A DNA stretch of 64,000 nucleotides from Hoplostethus atlanticus (Eukaryota; Chordata; Actinopteri; Trachichthyiformes; Trachichthyidae). The stretch's first letter is position 1, and each line of letters opens with the position of its first letter. A model generated the notes under the pieces. It was not told the origin of the DNA and did no database searches. It worked only from the letters and a program-made list of their open reading frames with translations. Shown piece by piece: positions 11,150-24,105 of this stretch. Position numbers and translations under genes: made by a program. The stretch lies in contig JAXDDX010000052.1 of the NCBI GenBank assembly GCA_034670405.1, positions 744,001-808,000 on the forward strand. Reading direction: 5' to 3'.

Positions 11150-14100
11150 TGTTTGGATAGTTGAATTTCTCACTAAGTCCAACTTTACAAATGACAAAGA
11201 TTTAAACGGTTGCACCTACTGAAATAGTTCCAATGTACACATAAGATACAACTTAAAACATACACCAAGCCCCTCCTAGATGGAAAGTCTGACAACATGA
11301 CATTATTACAAATTAGTTCGAATATTTTGTACCCATTTGTCGACATTTGGTGCTACATTAATCCTCTTCTCTTGCTATCGCTTCAGTTAGCTGAGCATTT
11401 AGGCTACCGTTAATTGAGGCAGGAGAAATTGATTTTGCTCACATTATTGAAACCATTACTGTCTGAGACAATGTTTTGGTCCCTTTATGCACTACTAGTT
11501 ATGATGTAGCTTACTTTTCTGGTGCTACTAAACAAAGCTGCAGCTTTAGTGGCAAACTAATTTGATCCAATGCAGCATTAAGTGTAGACTTCACACCCTA
11601 ACTTACAATTCAACTTACATTGCTTTGCTGGTTGCTGGAGACTTTAAGGCAGGAGGTCATCATTAAACAGTGGATAGCGTGGTGAGCATCGCTAGTAGCA
11701 TAGAGAGCAAGAGCTGAAAGGGCACAAGGAGGGTCATGTTAAGTTCAATCAGGAACACTTCCTCCCTCTCACTCTCTCATTCATATTTCTGTCAGCTGGA
11801 GCCGAACACACCCCTCAGCTTAGCATCATTGCTAACCAACCACAAACCATTTCCTGCTACTTTGATCCCCTCGGCTGCTTCCGTGTGTTTCTGTCATTCA
11901 AGCTGCCTAACCCCATGAGATTGACACGCCACCACCTCCCCACCGCACCACCACCAGCATTACAACTCCATCAGATATCCAGAAGGGTTAGATCTTCAGC
12001 CCGGGGGGGTGGCGGAGGGGGGGGGGGGGGGGGGGTCTACCTGTCTCCTGCCTGCCCCTGGGGAGCTTCAATTATTGGAGTCTACGCCAAACCTCTGCTT
12101 CCGCATATTTTTTCATGTTGTTGTTGCAATAAATCCTTGTAATCGTATTCCTAGACTCTCATGATTGAAATATCATTCTGGTTGCTTTGCAAAACAAAGT
12201 TTGACAACCAACTTGCAAACTAGCTAACCTAGAGTTACAAGTTGTCAAAAATTAAAACAAGAAGAACAGGATTAGGATCCCATTCTGAAACTGATAAAGG
12301 CACAAAAACGAAGAGGCTGCTTATTCTCTGAAGGTGCTGCCAATTTCTCCTCTGCCTGGCATTGACATGAATGTGCAATGCAGCTAGAGTTGATACATTT
12401 TCAACTTGAGGTGCCCAGGCCAGCGCCACAAAATGTACCACGTCCAAAACTCCAGGCACAGTTTGGAGCAGATGTGAACCTGCTGCAACCAAACCACTGA
12501 AAGTAACTGGAGAAAAAAAAAAGGCACAAGCTAAAAAAATAAATAAAAAAGAAGCGCCCTGTGTGATCGTGGCCTAAGAGAGCTCGTCAAACCACAGCAA
12601 GCAGAAACCAAGCAGGACGCAGGGGAGGTCCGGGCTTCCATACCGCTGACTCTTCTGAAGACACTGAATACGGTTCAATCATGTGGAGGGGGAGGCAGGA
12701 GGAATGCGAAGTGATGGATTCATTTTACAGGTGCCGTGTCTGGCCGTGGCCTCGTGCAGCTATTTTGACAGTGTTTATTAGCCTCAAAAGAAAAATGATA
12801 AGAAGGTCGCCAAGGTCGGTAACCACTGGAAAGCAACTGATACACTTCATTTCACTACATAAATTGCTGCTTCGCCCTCAGCTTCAATTTCCGAGGCACC
12901 AGAACTACCACGAGGACTCTACAGCGTGTGTGTGTGAGATAGAGACATTTAGGTAAAAAAGAGAAGTGGAAAGATAGAGGGGAAAAAAAAAAGATTAGTC
13001 AGGGTATGAGGAGCGTGCATAATTCATAGGCCTGTTACTGCAGATGATTTTGCACATCTTAGAGAGAGATCACAGTCGCCTCTGATGGGTCTCGATGGAG
13101 ACCTTAGCGGAGCGAGTTCCTCGTTTAGAGCTGCACTTGGGAGACCTTACTGTACCACACACACACACGGCAATGCTGGCTGTTCTCCCTAAAAATAATC
13201 AATTATCTGAGTTACTTAAAAAGGGAGTCATCTCAACAACATTCAATTTAAGACTTCAAATGCTACTTAGAATTTAATTTTAACACTTTAAAACCAAAAT
13301 AAAGACACAAAGCTATGTCTTACTATTAACCCTGTTCTGAAATTATCTAAGAGTGGACATGCAGCGCAAAAAAACAACCATGATTACATGGTGATAAAAA
13401 TATGACATCTAGCAAGACATTTTAACACTTTTGATTCAATTTTGATCATTTATTTTGGGGCTTTTATGACTTTTTGAAGGACCCGCAGATATCACCTGTG
13501 GTAGATCTACACCTTGATGGGACCCATAGGTTTGGCTGCTGGAGCAAAATGGAGCACTTAAATGAAATACAGAGGCAAGGAATTGAATGTAAAGAAAATG
13601 CCAGCTTCTATTAAAATAAAAATCTTTACTTCCAATCATATAAAATTACTATAACCACCTATTGCAATTAGAAATGGCAATAACACGATATACAACTTGA
13701 CAATGTGTAGCTCTACCTCGGGTTGGGTTGTATAGAATACAAATATTTCAATAATAAGTATTCAATACCAACATTCAAAATCCAGGAAGGGATGCTCGCC
13801 ATCCAATTCAAAATTCTGAGCCAACATAAAATATTTTTTTTTAAATAAGTTATTTAATCAAACCGCCTTTAAAAAAGACAGTTTATCACACTCTTTTAAA
13901 ATTCACAAATTCAGCACACTGTTTTTCAATTCACATTAATTTTCATCACCTCAAAATATAACAGTTCATTTTTGTTACTTCCACAATTATAGGGCTTGAC
14001 TTCAACAATAAATTAATAACAATTAGCAATTTGTTGTTTTAAATGATAAATGATAGAAATGTGAGATAGAAATGTTTTTCAATGTGATTTTCAAAGAAGT

Positions 14101-14599
14101 AATAAAAAAAAAAAATCTAATTATAAATGAATTACATTTTAATCAATGGAAAGTTTCTAAGAAATTTGGAAATTTCAAAATTGGTACACAACCCTATTGA
14201 TAACAGCCTGGATTCATACGTATAAAACAGCTGAAGAGAACGAGGGTAAAACAATTTACAGGCAACAGGCATGGTTCCCTCGGCCAAACTGAATGTGTGC
14301 CCACTTGATTTGATTAGCACATTCTCAAGCATTTCAGATGCTACTTGCCACATGGCCGTGGACCCACTGGACCATCTATGAGCCCTTGATACTTCGTGAC
14401 CATCGGATACTCTTAGCTAGCAACATCTCCCCACTGGAAGAGCTCAACAACAACTTCTGTTCCTGGGTTTAAATACAGCTTTGGAATGACGCTAAATGAC
14501 CGCTGGAAATCTGAATGCATACTGTCTCAAACCTCAGTTTAACCAAAGGCATTTGAGTGACCACTTGATCAAGTAGCGAACGATTGAAATAATATTCCT
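11150..14599. other. msi2 intron 5 stretch with no gene seen
   Basis: No exon was found. It holds a 19-base poly-G run at 12017-12035 and short A-runs. No inverted-end element could be delimited. The longer open frame near 11885-12142 runs through the poly-G run and is not credible. Confidence 0.5.
12017..12035. repeat. poly-G run (19 G)
   Basis: Uninterrupted G run preceded by an interrupted G-rich stretch from 12003. Confidence 0.9.
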
Positions 14600-15078
14600 A
14601 GCCTTGTGTATACCAACCGATCAGAGTACCGATACAGAGTACTTCTCAATTCACAGTCATTCATAAGCTGCCGACTATTGGCCTGTTATGAAACAATTAC
14701 AGGAACAAATGCGTCCATTGCATTTATTTAATCATGTGATCACATTATGCACTGACCATTGTATAACATTGATTAATAAAATCAAAAATAGGCTACATAC
14801 CATATTGCTAGAGGATATAGCTTCTCTGTTTTGGGGGGTTGGGGATGGGGTACCCGTGGCTCCAGGTTAATCCTTGGTTTTCCACCAGTGAAAGCAGTTG
14901 GTTATCGAACACAATGCAATCTGCCGTTTTCTCTACTTTGCTTTTTTTCCTCCTGCCGGAAAGTTTTATGTTCGGCATGACCTTAAAGTATCGTTATCGG
15001 AACAGATTAATTTGCTGGTCCAAGTACCGGATCGGCGACGATCCGATACTTACAGATACTATCGGTGCACCTCTAATT
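14600..15078 (-). mobile_element. hAT-like nonautonomous element with GTGCACCGATA end
   Basis: On the minus strand the element begins AGAGGTGCACCGATAGTATCTG followed by GTATCGGATCG. This resembles the RGGGTGCACCGATA terminus of common teleost hAT-like nonautonomous elements. The far end near 14617 contains CCAACCGATCAGAGTACCGATAC, plausibly the opposite inverted arm. No transposase reading frame is visible. A related end is present at 28170-28288. Confidence 0.5.
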
Positions 15079-16863
15079 ATAATTCAGTCTTGGGGATAAA
15101 GGCACACTGTGCAGCTCAAAGACAGAAATATTTGTGTTTAAAATCAAATTGTTTTGCAGACTTCCTGCAGCAATTATCATTGGAAGCACCATCAAGCTAA
15201 AAATCAATAGCATTACAGCCAAACAATACTACAATATGCCAGTGGGGAGGCATCCACGCAAAACTCAACACAGTAGGGAAAGAATATTCAATGTCACAAC
15301 ATGGAGGAGAGAGGATGCGGCCACTTAAAAAAACAACTTATCAAATTTTACTCAAGAGAAGGGAAAGGACAATTTGAAAATGCACACCAAAATATTAACA
15401 TGCACAGCCAGTGGGGTTGATAATATTAGTAAGTATGTCAGTTTTGTAAAACGACTGCTAAAGGAGGAGGAGTTCAGCTCATCACATTTTGTATCCAATT
15501 GCGCTCTGGCATTCATCCAGCGCTGACTCGAAACTGTGGGTTAAGGAGCAATAAAACAGGGTACACACTCTTGGGCTTACAGCACAACTTTCAAACTCAA
15601 AAAAACAGCTTGGGTTTCAATTACAACAGAATACCTTGGAAACATGACAGCGGGCCTTGAGAGGGTAGAAAGAAGAGGTGTGTGAAAAGCATTCGCCCCG
15701 AGAAACGTCAAAAAGATTCAATTGCTCCCAATTACTGCAGCTTGTTTTGTGTGGCGCATAGTAAAAGGCATCCAGAGGACTCATTGACTGGCTACGCTGT
15801 ATTTAAATCCTGCAAATTATCCCCCAGATCTACTTTCCATGGGCAGGCGGAAAGCAGAACGCCACTCAGGCACATAGGACCAGCTACACTGCAAGTGAAC
15901 GGGGAAAGATGAGCTCCCCCGCACTTCAAAAAGGGCATTCAATGCGGAGACAGTTGCTGATTAACTTTATCTGGGAAAGGAATCAAAATCATTATGTCAT
16001 TCTCACCACAGAATTAAAACTACATCTGGTGGAGCATTGAGGATAAAAAAGGTGGATAATAAATCCGATAATAATGAAAGAGAAAATTAAACTCGTCTTT
16101 TCTCCTATTCCTTTTATTCCAGTAACCTCTGAATAGACGGGAGATACACAAACGCAATAGGCATGCAAAGTGTTAAAAACAGGGTGCAAAAATTACTACC
16201 CTTCAACCACCAAATGGCAGTAAAATTTGTCTTTGGCAGATAAATCAATATGGGTGACCGTCCACATTGGCCAGTAACTTTTTGATTTGACTTAAAATCT
16301 TTGAAACTGCATTTTGTTCGAAAATATGAACTGGTACTCATCTTCTTTTCACGCTTGTCTTTGTCTGGGTTGAAAAAACAAAATCTGAAAGGAGGAACAG
16401 CTCTTCCAGGTGCACATCTAACAAATGAAATGTGACCGAACTACCGCGGTGTCAGATCTGACGCATAGAGATGCTGTAAATAATGCAGGTGGCTCTGGTC
16501 CAGACCTCTTCCACAGTGATGCAGTAGTGTATGGGTGCAGCTGGATTCTGGGTTGACCAGGGCAGGCCGGGTCTGGCCAAATAAAGAGCAGGGCTTTAAT
16601 CTTCTTGCTGTGGACTGATGGAGTTGCTAAGCACCTTTGAAGCTTCCACCTCCATTAGCGTTCAATGAGACGGACTGGACCGTAGGACCCTGTTTCACCA
16701 CTTGTGCTTGCTAGCGTCTTTGAACATTCCCATTTTTCTAGTAGTAGGAGCCATGAAAGACAGGTAAATAAATCAGGTTTGGCAGAGAGCATGCTAGTAA
16801 GAAAAAGTCTGAACATTGGGGGTTGTTTCAACCGACTGCTCCATCTCATGCAAGTTCAGTGGA

Positions 16864-16879
16864 GGGGGGGGGGGGGGGG
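16864..16879. repeat. poly-G run (16 G)
   Basis: Uninterrupted G run. Confidence 0.9.
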
Positions 16880-17723
16880 CGGTTGTGTTGAGTTTTGAAG
16901 CACAAAGTGATATGACAGCTGACAAATAGAAAAACAGTAGTATCGCCTTACAAAACCAACAGCCAGCCAGTCTGTCGGTGGTGTTCAGTCTGAGGACGGG
17001 GGTTCTGGCTGCATCTGCGGATGGGACGCCTTTGTCCCCACTTCCGCTTTGTGTGATGCAACCACTGAACTGCATTATAACATCTGGCTCATTGAGCGGG
17101 ATCGGCTGGCGGCGCTTCTATAGTCAGAGGCCCTGACAAACCCAGCAATCATCCAGACCAGCAGGGAACTAACTGAGGATACTTTGCTGCATGTCCTCGG
17201 GCACTTTTGCTTTTCAAGGACAAGTGACAAACTCTGATGACACCAAGCATTATACCGACACAAAACTGATAGCATGTCATTATTTAATGACATTTGCACC
17301 AATTGGTACATCTGATGTACTATAAATATATATATATAGTCAAGAATGCACTTCCTGATTCATTAAATTACTATGAATCATTGAAAATGAAGCTCTCTGC
17401 AGTGGCCCAACTGAGATTGTCACTTCACAATGATAAAAGTGGTGGTTCCACAGAGGGACTGGGTTACCACTCTACCGCCTGCTAAAATTACTGTCAGGGT
17501 TGTTGAACAGAAACACTCATTTTATTTTCAAATAGGCAAACCAAATCTGCCAATAGAAAAAGCTCAAAGCTCAATTATTTACTGAATAATGGGCAACTTG
17601 TGGCTGCCTCTGTCACTCAATACAGTAGGACCAGACCATTGCAGGGAAAGGAGCCATAGATGGGGGAACGTCAATCTTACTTGGAAATGTATTTGACTGA
17701 GAATGGGGAGAGAGGAAGAGGGG

Positions 17724-17747
17724 GAGAGAGAGAGAGAGAGAGAGAGA
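17724..17747. repeat. (GA)n microsatellite
   Basis: Perfect GA array of 12 units within a purine-rich stretch. Confidence 0.9.
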
Positions 17748-20700
17748 AAATGAGCTGCTTCCAAGGAAGAACAAAGTAATCTCTGCTGCAATTGGATTGA
17801 ATAATAGAAACATTGATTGGTGGGTGTTAAATGCCCGCCGTTGATAGACTCACTCCAGTGCGCGCATTTTCAATTGTCGAAATCCTTCCCAAGTCAAGGT
17901 AATGCAGTGACAAAATATTTAAATATAAAAAGGCAGACTATTATTGAATAAGTCATGAGGCTGTCACCTACACTGCTCCTTGCTTCCTGTCAAAAGGCCG
18001 CCTGCACCTTGGTAAAAATGTGCACCTTGTTTTTGCCGATAAAGTTCTGACAGAACAGAACAGGCGAGAGAAAAAGCAGAAAATCCCTGGTAAACACGGA
18101 GAGAAAATCTTAATACACTGTTCAGATGGAAGGTATCATGACTAACGGAGGGTAGAAAAAAAAAAAAATGGGGGGGGGGGTGAAGCCCGTCTATTTGTTA
18201 TGAGCCGCTGCAATAGGAGGTGACAGAGGCAATCGAAATGCATTTGTGTTTAATGATAATAGACCTGCGACAGATGACAGCTCGCCATTTCTCATGTTTC
18301 TGCACTATTTGCTGAGGACTAACAATTTACGCAGAGGAATACAAACAGACAAAAAGGGATCAACCCTATCCATTTCTACCTTGCCACGTGCGAGAAGGGG
18401 GACTATTAGCCCACCTTGTTTGCAAGCCAAGCAACTATCGCCCTCCCTTCGCCACAAGACAACGGGGCTGGTGCAAAGGTTAAAACGAGACTGGTGAAAC
18501 CCGGGGCCCGGGAATATAAAGCGTGAAATTTAGCAGAGGTTTCGCTCTATGTCACGCTGAGGTTGAAGAGTTCTCCATTTGCTGAAGGGGAAATGGCGAG
18601 GCGCGAGGCTGCTCTCCCCCTCAGTCAGGTGAGTGAGTTGTGGAGAGTGGAGGCGGGAAGCCTTCTCTCAGCATGGATAGCAACGCTCTGACAGACCTGT
18701 AATCACAGTCAGGAAGGAAGAGAGAAGAGGAGGAGGACATCAGGAAGACAGAGAGGGGAAGGAGGTTGTTGTCTCTATGCATGCAGAAATAAAGACAGTA
18801 GAGAAGTAGTAGGAGCAGAGAGAGAGAGTAAGGTGGGCATTCACGCCGAACGTGTTTGGAGCGCTTTATTTCGAATGCTGGGGCGTTTCCTCTTTTAGTT
18901 GGGTTCGTTTGGCAAGGTGAGAACAATGCCGTCGAGCTCGGTGGCAGCAAATAACCTAGATGTCTGAAAATGCAGGTCTTGGTCTTCTTCCAAGAGAACC
19001 CCCTCTGCGGTGGGGTTCATTAGGAGTGACAACGTAATCCAAACAATTACGTTTAAAAGAAAAATCTCTTAAACACAGTGCTAGATTGAAGTTGGTTATG
19101 TTTGTTGTGCATTTCATTCCACTAATCAGAATCAGCCCTGAAGTGGCGCCTCCCTATAACAGCGTTCTTCATGATGGTAGGTCTCAACAGCAGCAGTTAA
19201 CTCATTTTGAGGCTGAGAGCTAAACCCAATGTAGAACCAAGGCACATCAACAGTAGAAGCCAAATCATTTGTGGAAGAATTGAGCGGCAGCTCAATGTTA
19301 TTGGCAGCTAGCGAGAATGGAGTCGGAGCTGGAAACCAGGGGCTTTTCCTGATTGCTCCTACAAGGCTGCAGTGTGTTGGTTTAAGAGCTGTGGGATGCA
19401 GAGCTGTTTGTCTAAGCTGCACATGATGGGAGATAAAGCCAGCTCTGATCAGAGAGCCCACTGTGGGTCTGCCTGCCGCAATACACCCGAGCGATGCTGC
19501 CAGTGCATCCACACACACACGCATCAAATACACAAACATATATGCACACCTTGACACAATAGTTCCTAGGCTGTTCAAAGCTTTGTACTTAGGAGGGAAA
19601 ATGCCTTGCCAACACAGAGTCTAAATTGAAAGCCCAGTTGAATTGTAAGAAAGAAAATCCAAGGGCAAAAGGTGTTTTCTATGAACAAACAAAAGGCAGC
19701 GTGGCAAAAAGCAGCAAAGGTTGAAGCGATTAGCTGTGTTTTCCACAAGCACCGACTGGCGGACAAATGGCCAAATGGATTACTGACTCCTTTCAGGTTA
19801 CTTTAACAATTTTTGTTCTCTTGAATCTGATTATTGTATGGATGTAAGGAGCCCGCACAAATTAACCAAAGACAGTTTTTTGTTTTGTATTTATTTCAAA
19901 AGAAAGATTTAATGCTGTCAAACACTGAAGGAGCGTTACTGAACTACAACCACAATTCATTGCGCCCATGATGCAGTGCATGGTGTTGCTCATTCAGTCC
20001 TTCAAGTAGCACTGATGCCAACATGAACTGATATTTTAAGGATGAAGCCCATTTGTAATTAGCTGTATATTTGCTTTACGAAACTAGTGATAATCAGCTA
20101 GAAGTATAACAGTTAACTAATGTTGCAGTTAGCCAAAGCTAGCCTCATTAGCTTAGCTCATTAGACTTCAGCGCTTGAACAAAGATGAAATACTGAGCTC
20201 ACTAAATAAATAGATAAAAAAACAGCCAAAATACAAACTAGTTGGGATATACATACATATATGTTACGGTAAATGTGGGAAATTGGCAAATTTCCCAGTA
20301 AATGCGCACATTTAGCAGTGGGGTAGCAAATGTATACACTGGCTTTTGTAGTAAACTGAGATCTGAGATCTGAGAGGCTGGGAGATTCATTCATCTAACG
20401 CTACGACGTCAGAAAATTGGCAAAGGCAGAGCAGCATTTGGTACGTTTCCATGCATCCCCTCCCGGTTGACCTGCATCACATGTTCTCTCCAAACTGCTG
20501 TCATTGGCGTGTGTGTCTCTTTACTTCTGTTAGGCAGATAGGCAGACATTGCTGTGTTGACAACCTATGTATTCAACATCGATGTAGTTTGGCCAATATA
20601 TTGATGCCTGACTGATTTTATATTTTCGTCCAATAGTGGATGCAATAGCCTACACAACTCATTTCCATCCAAAGATGTTGATGTCAAAGCATGCTTGCCT

Positions 20701-21466
20701 CTCAATTAAATTATGTGATTGTAAAGACTAACATAACTCCATAAGGCCAATAAACTGTTAATAAGGCTGTACAACAACAAATACTTTTTGGTCAATTGAC
20801 AGAAAAGCAGTCAGTAGGACACTCAAGGACTGAGAGAGCCTCGCTACTGTGACTAGCTTTTTCCACATGTACACATTTACCAGATTTACCTTGGGAAATG
20901 CAAACATTTACCATGGAGTTGGGAAATGTGAAGCCACTTGATAATTAAAATGTGTATTTTGAACGACCCTCTTTTCTCTTCTGCTGGCTACTCAATGTGC
21001 TTGTGGTAAAACCTTGCTGCTATCCCTCCTTAGTCTGGTCCTGTAAAACTACCTCCGCTTGTAAAATCCGCAGCTCGGTCTCTGCAACACACACTCGTAC
21101 ACAATTTCGTCCTCTTCCACTTGCCAAAGCTGACAATTCAGCCTCATTCAGCTTCACCAATACGTTCCCCAGACAATGAGAAAGGGTGGCAGCAGACGAC
21201 GACAAAGAGGAAGAGAGCCAGGGTCAATGAATGCTCCTTAAGCCTTCGTCATGAGGGGGGAAAAGCATTTCTTCAGCTCAACAGACAATGGAAAACCAAT
21301 CACAGCTGGCTAAAAGAGAGATAATGCTTACATGTGAAGGCAGCTCGACCCTCAAAGCAGCTTATTTCAATGGAGCGGATGCATGAAGACGGCGGAATCC
21401 TAGCTTGACGTCCTTTGGTCCTTCCCGACCCAACGTACAACCAGCATTTCCAAACTGGACAGACGG

Positions 21467-21580
21467 GTTTTGGGAAATGTGGTCTTAATTTGGAAAAACA
21501 CTAGCACTAACAATACCAATGGTGCGAGATAGAGGCTACCAAAAGTCTCGACCATGGTGTCATCTGTTTAAGCTGAGCGC
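21467..21580 (+). repeat. dispersed repeat family D, copy 1
   Basis: GGGAAATGTGGTCTTAATTTGGAAAAACACTAG..., followed by GTGCGAGATAGAGGCTACCA and CATGGTGTCAT, is repeated with substitutions at 32558-32655 in the same orientation. Unclassified. Confidence 0.65.
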
Positions 21581-23455
21581 ACACTACACAACTTTGGCTA
21601 GAAGGGGAATTTGGAAGTGAGAATGGTTGGGAAGACGCAGGAAACATGGGTTTCACCACGCTTTACGGTAATTATACAATACATTGACAATGATATACAG
21701 ACACACTTAGCACCTTTAACAATTTACTATAATGTATACTATGAGTTTACATAGATTTATCTCAGCATAAAAAGGTAGATAAACTTTACTCTGCAAATTA
21801 AAAAATGTCTCAAGTGAGTAAATGTGGGTTTACCCACCACTGCATCCCTTATGGAGTCTACGTGTCTAGTTTCCTAGGAATGATAGCTGACTTTTAGCAG
21901 CAACCCTAACTGACTGGGTTTTTTTTTCAGATTTTAAGCCTCAATAAAAAATACTATTGGCTTCAGTGTAGAGTTAACAAATATCCAAATAAGACCGTTG
22001 GGATTGGCCAACTTCAGAGACGTGGCGCGACGGGCTAATAAGTGTTGAGGCCTGAGGTCATCAGTCAGCCCAGCTTCGAGACAGGCTGCAGCTTCCAGGG
22101 CACTTCAAAAGGGTCCCTGCTGCACATCATAAATAACAGGAAGAACAGAATGGAAATTTGGGACACCATCTTTTTGCAGTTTATCACTCTGCTTAAGTAC
22201 GCTCCCCCTCCTCTCCTCACGCCTCTCCCTCCCCCGACGCCCCGTCTTCTTCCCACACACTTCGGTCCCATTCAAAAGGTGATTTGGGCCTGACAGAATG
22301 GAAAGATCGTTTACAAAGCTGCGCTCCTTCAAAGTTAATGACTGGCTGTAATTTGTGCTCCCCGAGTTCGTTTGGTGTCTGCTTCTGATGGACACTGCGG
22401 TATTAAAAACTCATGTCTACGAACCCCCTGCAGAGTTGCAGGGAGCTGTGTGTGTGTGTCAAATGTAAGCATGTGTGTTCTTGCTCCATATAAATCAACT
22501 TTCATTTATTGCCTTGGCAGAGCTATTTCATCTATGCAATGTTATTCAAGGCTCAACAGTAAACCCACAACACTTGGCTTCAGGATATGTCAACACCAAA
22601 AAATCAGCCATGCAGGACTGTTTAGATAGGAAACGATAGTATCCTGACTCACATTAACAACCATAGACAAAAAAACAAGTACAAACTTTGGGAGCAGTCT
22701 CTCTCCCTTTTCTTTAGTTGCTGTAAGATAACTGTTGCACTGTTGTAACTGGCTCTATTGCTGGTTAAGGCTTGGATCTGACACTGGATCTGCCGCATTC
22801 ACCACCGGAAGCCACAAAACTAAGCAGCGATTTAGGAAAAGTTGGGAGCACTTTGTTCAGAGCATTTGGACTCGAGTTAGACAGTATGAACATGAAGGCA
22901 AGACCACTAGTCTACGCAGGCCTGAGTACCTTTGAAGTGTAGAATATATTCTACGCAATAATGTGACACCTTTAAATGCTCATTCAATTCTTAAAAGACC
23001 TTGTATCCAGAAAGGTATTCCATGAGACAAGTTCCTCTGGCACTATGGGTGTGCAACTTTAACAGCCAGATACTTGATTTACCCAATTTCCAAATTTGCT
23101 TCCTGCTGCAGAATTTCAAAACAGGGAAAATGATTCACACACATTTTACAACCTAGCGCCCCGTGGCAAGTGATGTCTCTTGATAGCGAAAGTAGACATT
23201 TGAATATTCAAAGCTGGTGGAACTGCAGTGTTGCTAAGGGCTGTTATAGCCTGCAAAGAGATTTTAACACAATTTCACTCCAATTGGGCTCTCCCCGAAC
23301 AATTACAAAAAAATCCCATTCAGTAGCTTATCATAGGCTTTCTTGAAGCGTACAGATATGTGGTGGAAGTTTGCTACAGACAAGATATGGGAGCTTTCTT
23401 CTGGGATGGGGTTCAAGGAATGGAAAATCCAGCTTGATTTTGAAACCGCTGGTAG
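21581..23455. other. msi2 intron 5 stretch with no gene seen
   Basis: No exon, RNA gene or delimited element was recognised. The pyrimidine-rich CCCCCTCCTCTCC patch near 22205 is the only compositional outlier. Confidence 0.5.
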
Positions 23456-23660
23456 CTGGTTGACCAGTTAGACCACTTACCAGCTCCTGCTGGTACAGCC
23501 AGCTACCGGCTTAGACCAGCTCATAACCAGCTGGGCCAAGCTGGTCAACCAGCTACCGGCTTAGACCAGCTCATAACCAGCTGTGCCAAGCTGGTCAACC
23601 AGCTCAAACCAGCTTACAGCCAACTTGACCACATCATACCAGCTAAGATTCCAAGCTGGT
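23450..23660. repeat. ACCAGCT minisatellite with inverted structure
   Basis: A 50-base unit, ACCAGCTACCGGCTTAGACC followed by CAGCTCATAACCAGCTG and GGCCAAGCTGGTCA-like sequence, occurs twice in tandem at about 23498-23600. Degenerate partial units flank it. CCAGCT and AGCTGG motifs alternate, so each unit can fold on itself. Similar CCAGCTGGT-type repeats are known from other fish genomes. Confidence 0.85.
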
Positions 23661-23785
23661 CTTAGCTGAATTTTACATCAGGGCCAGTTTTGGGGAAACT
23701 GTCCCGTTGGTCAGCTTAGCAATTAAGTGATGAGAACATAGACACGAAAATCATCCATTGTCCCCGGTAGATCATTGGTTGTGGC

Positions 23786-23914
23786 GCTCCACGCTAACAC
23801 TTTAGCCTATACCATTTTGAGTGATGGCAGGCTCCATGCTAACACTTTATCATATACTATGTTGAGTGATAATAGGCTCCATGCTAACACTTTAGCATAC
23901 ACTATGTTCAGTGA
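23786..23914. repeat. 45-bp tandem repeat, 2.9 copies
   Basis: The unit begins GCTCCATGCTAACACTTTA and ends with GTTGAGTGAT plus 5 bases. Copies start at 23786, 23831 and 23876, each exactly 45 bases apart. The third copy is truncated after TTCAGTGA. Confidence 0.9.
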
Positions 23915-23976
23915 CCTACCAAAAACTTGTATTTCATTAAAGTGGTAATCCTTGAGATCCTAGTTTTATATTATCC

Positions 23977-24105
23977 AGTCTCCATCTTTCAGTACTGTGA
24001 CGTCTTTTTCCTTGATTTTTCTTTTGGTGGCGCTCTTTTCTTTGCCTGTTCAGCCATGGCTGCTGTCGCTGTTCATGCTAACTAAGTTCTTCTTCTATGT
24101 ATTCC
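23977..24105 (+). repeat. dispersed repeat family B, copy 2 (internally deleted)
   Basis: CAGTCTCCATCTTTCAGTACTGTGACGTC joins two blocks that are about 85 bases apart in copy 1, so this copy has lost the CATCGCTG...AATCAAACAG middle. The GGTGGCGCTCTTTTCTTTG core and TTCTTCTTCTATGTATTCC end are retained. Confidence 0.75.

Larger units (their letters stand above)
15079..21466. other. msi2 intron 5 stretch with no gene seen
   Basis: There is no supported gene. Contents include a poly-G run at 16864-16879, a GA array at 17724-17747 and an 11-base poly-G run at 18170-18180. A GC-richer patch lies at 18380-18620. The 148-codon minus frame at 19132-19578 has no recognised domain and no exon boundaries that would fit msi2. 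Confidence 0.5.

Noticed and set aside
19132..19578. 148-codon minus-strand open frame
   Set aside because: No recognisable motif, an arbitrary start, and no exon boundaries compatible with msi2. Frames of this length are expected by chance in 64 kb.
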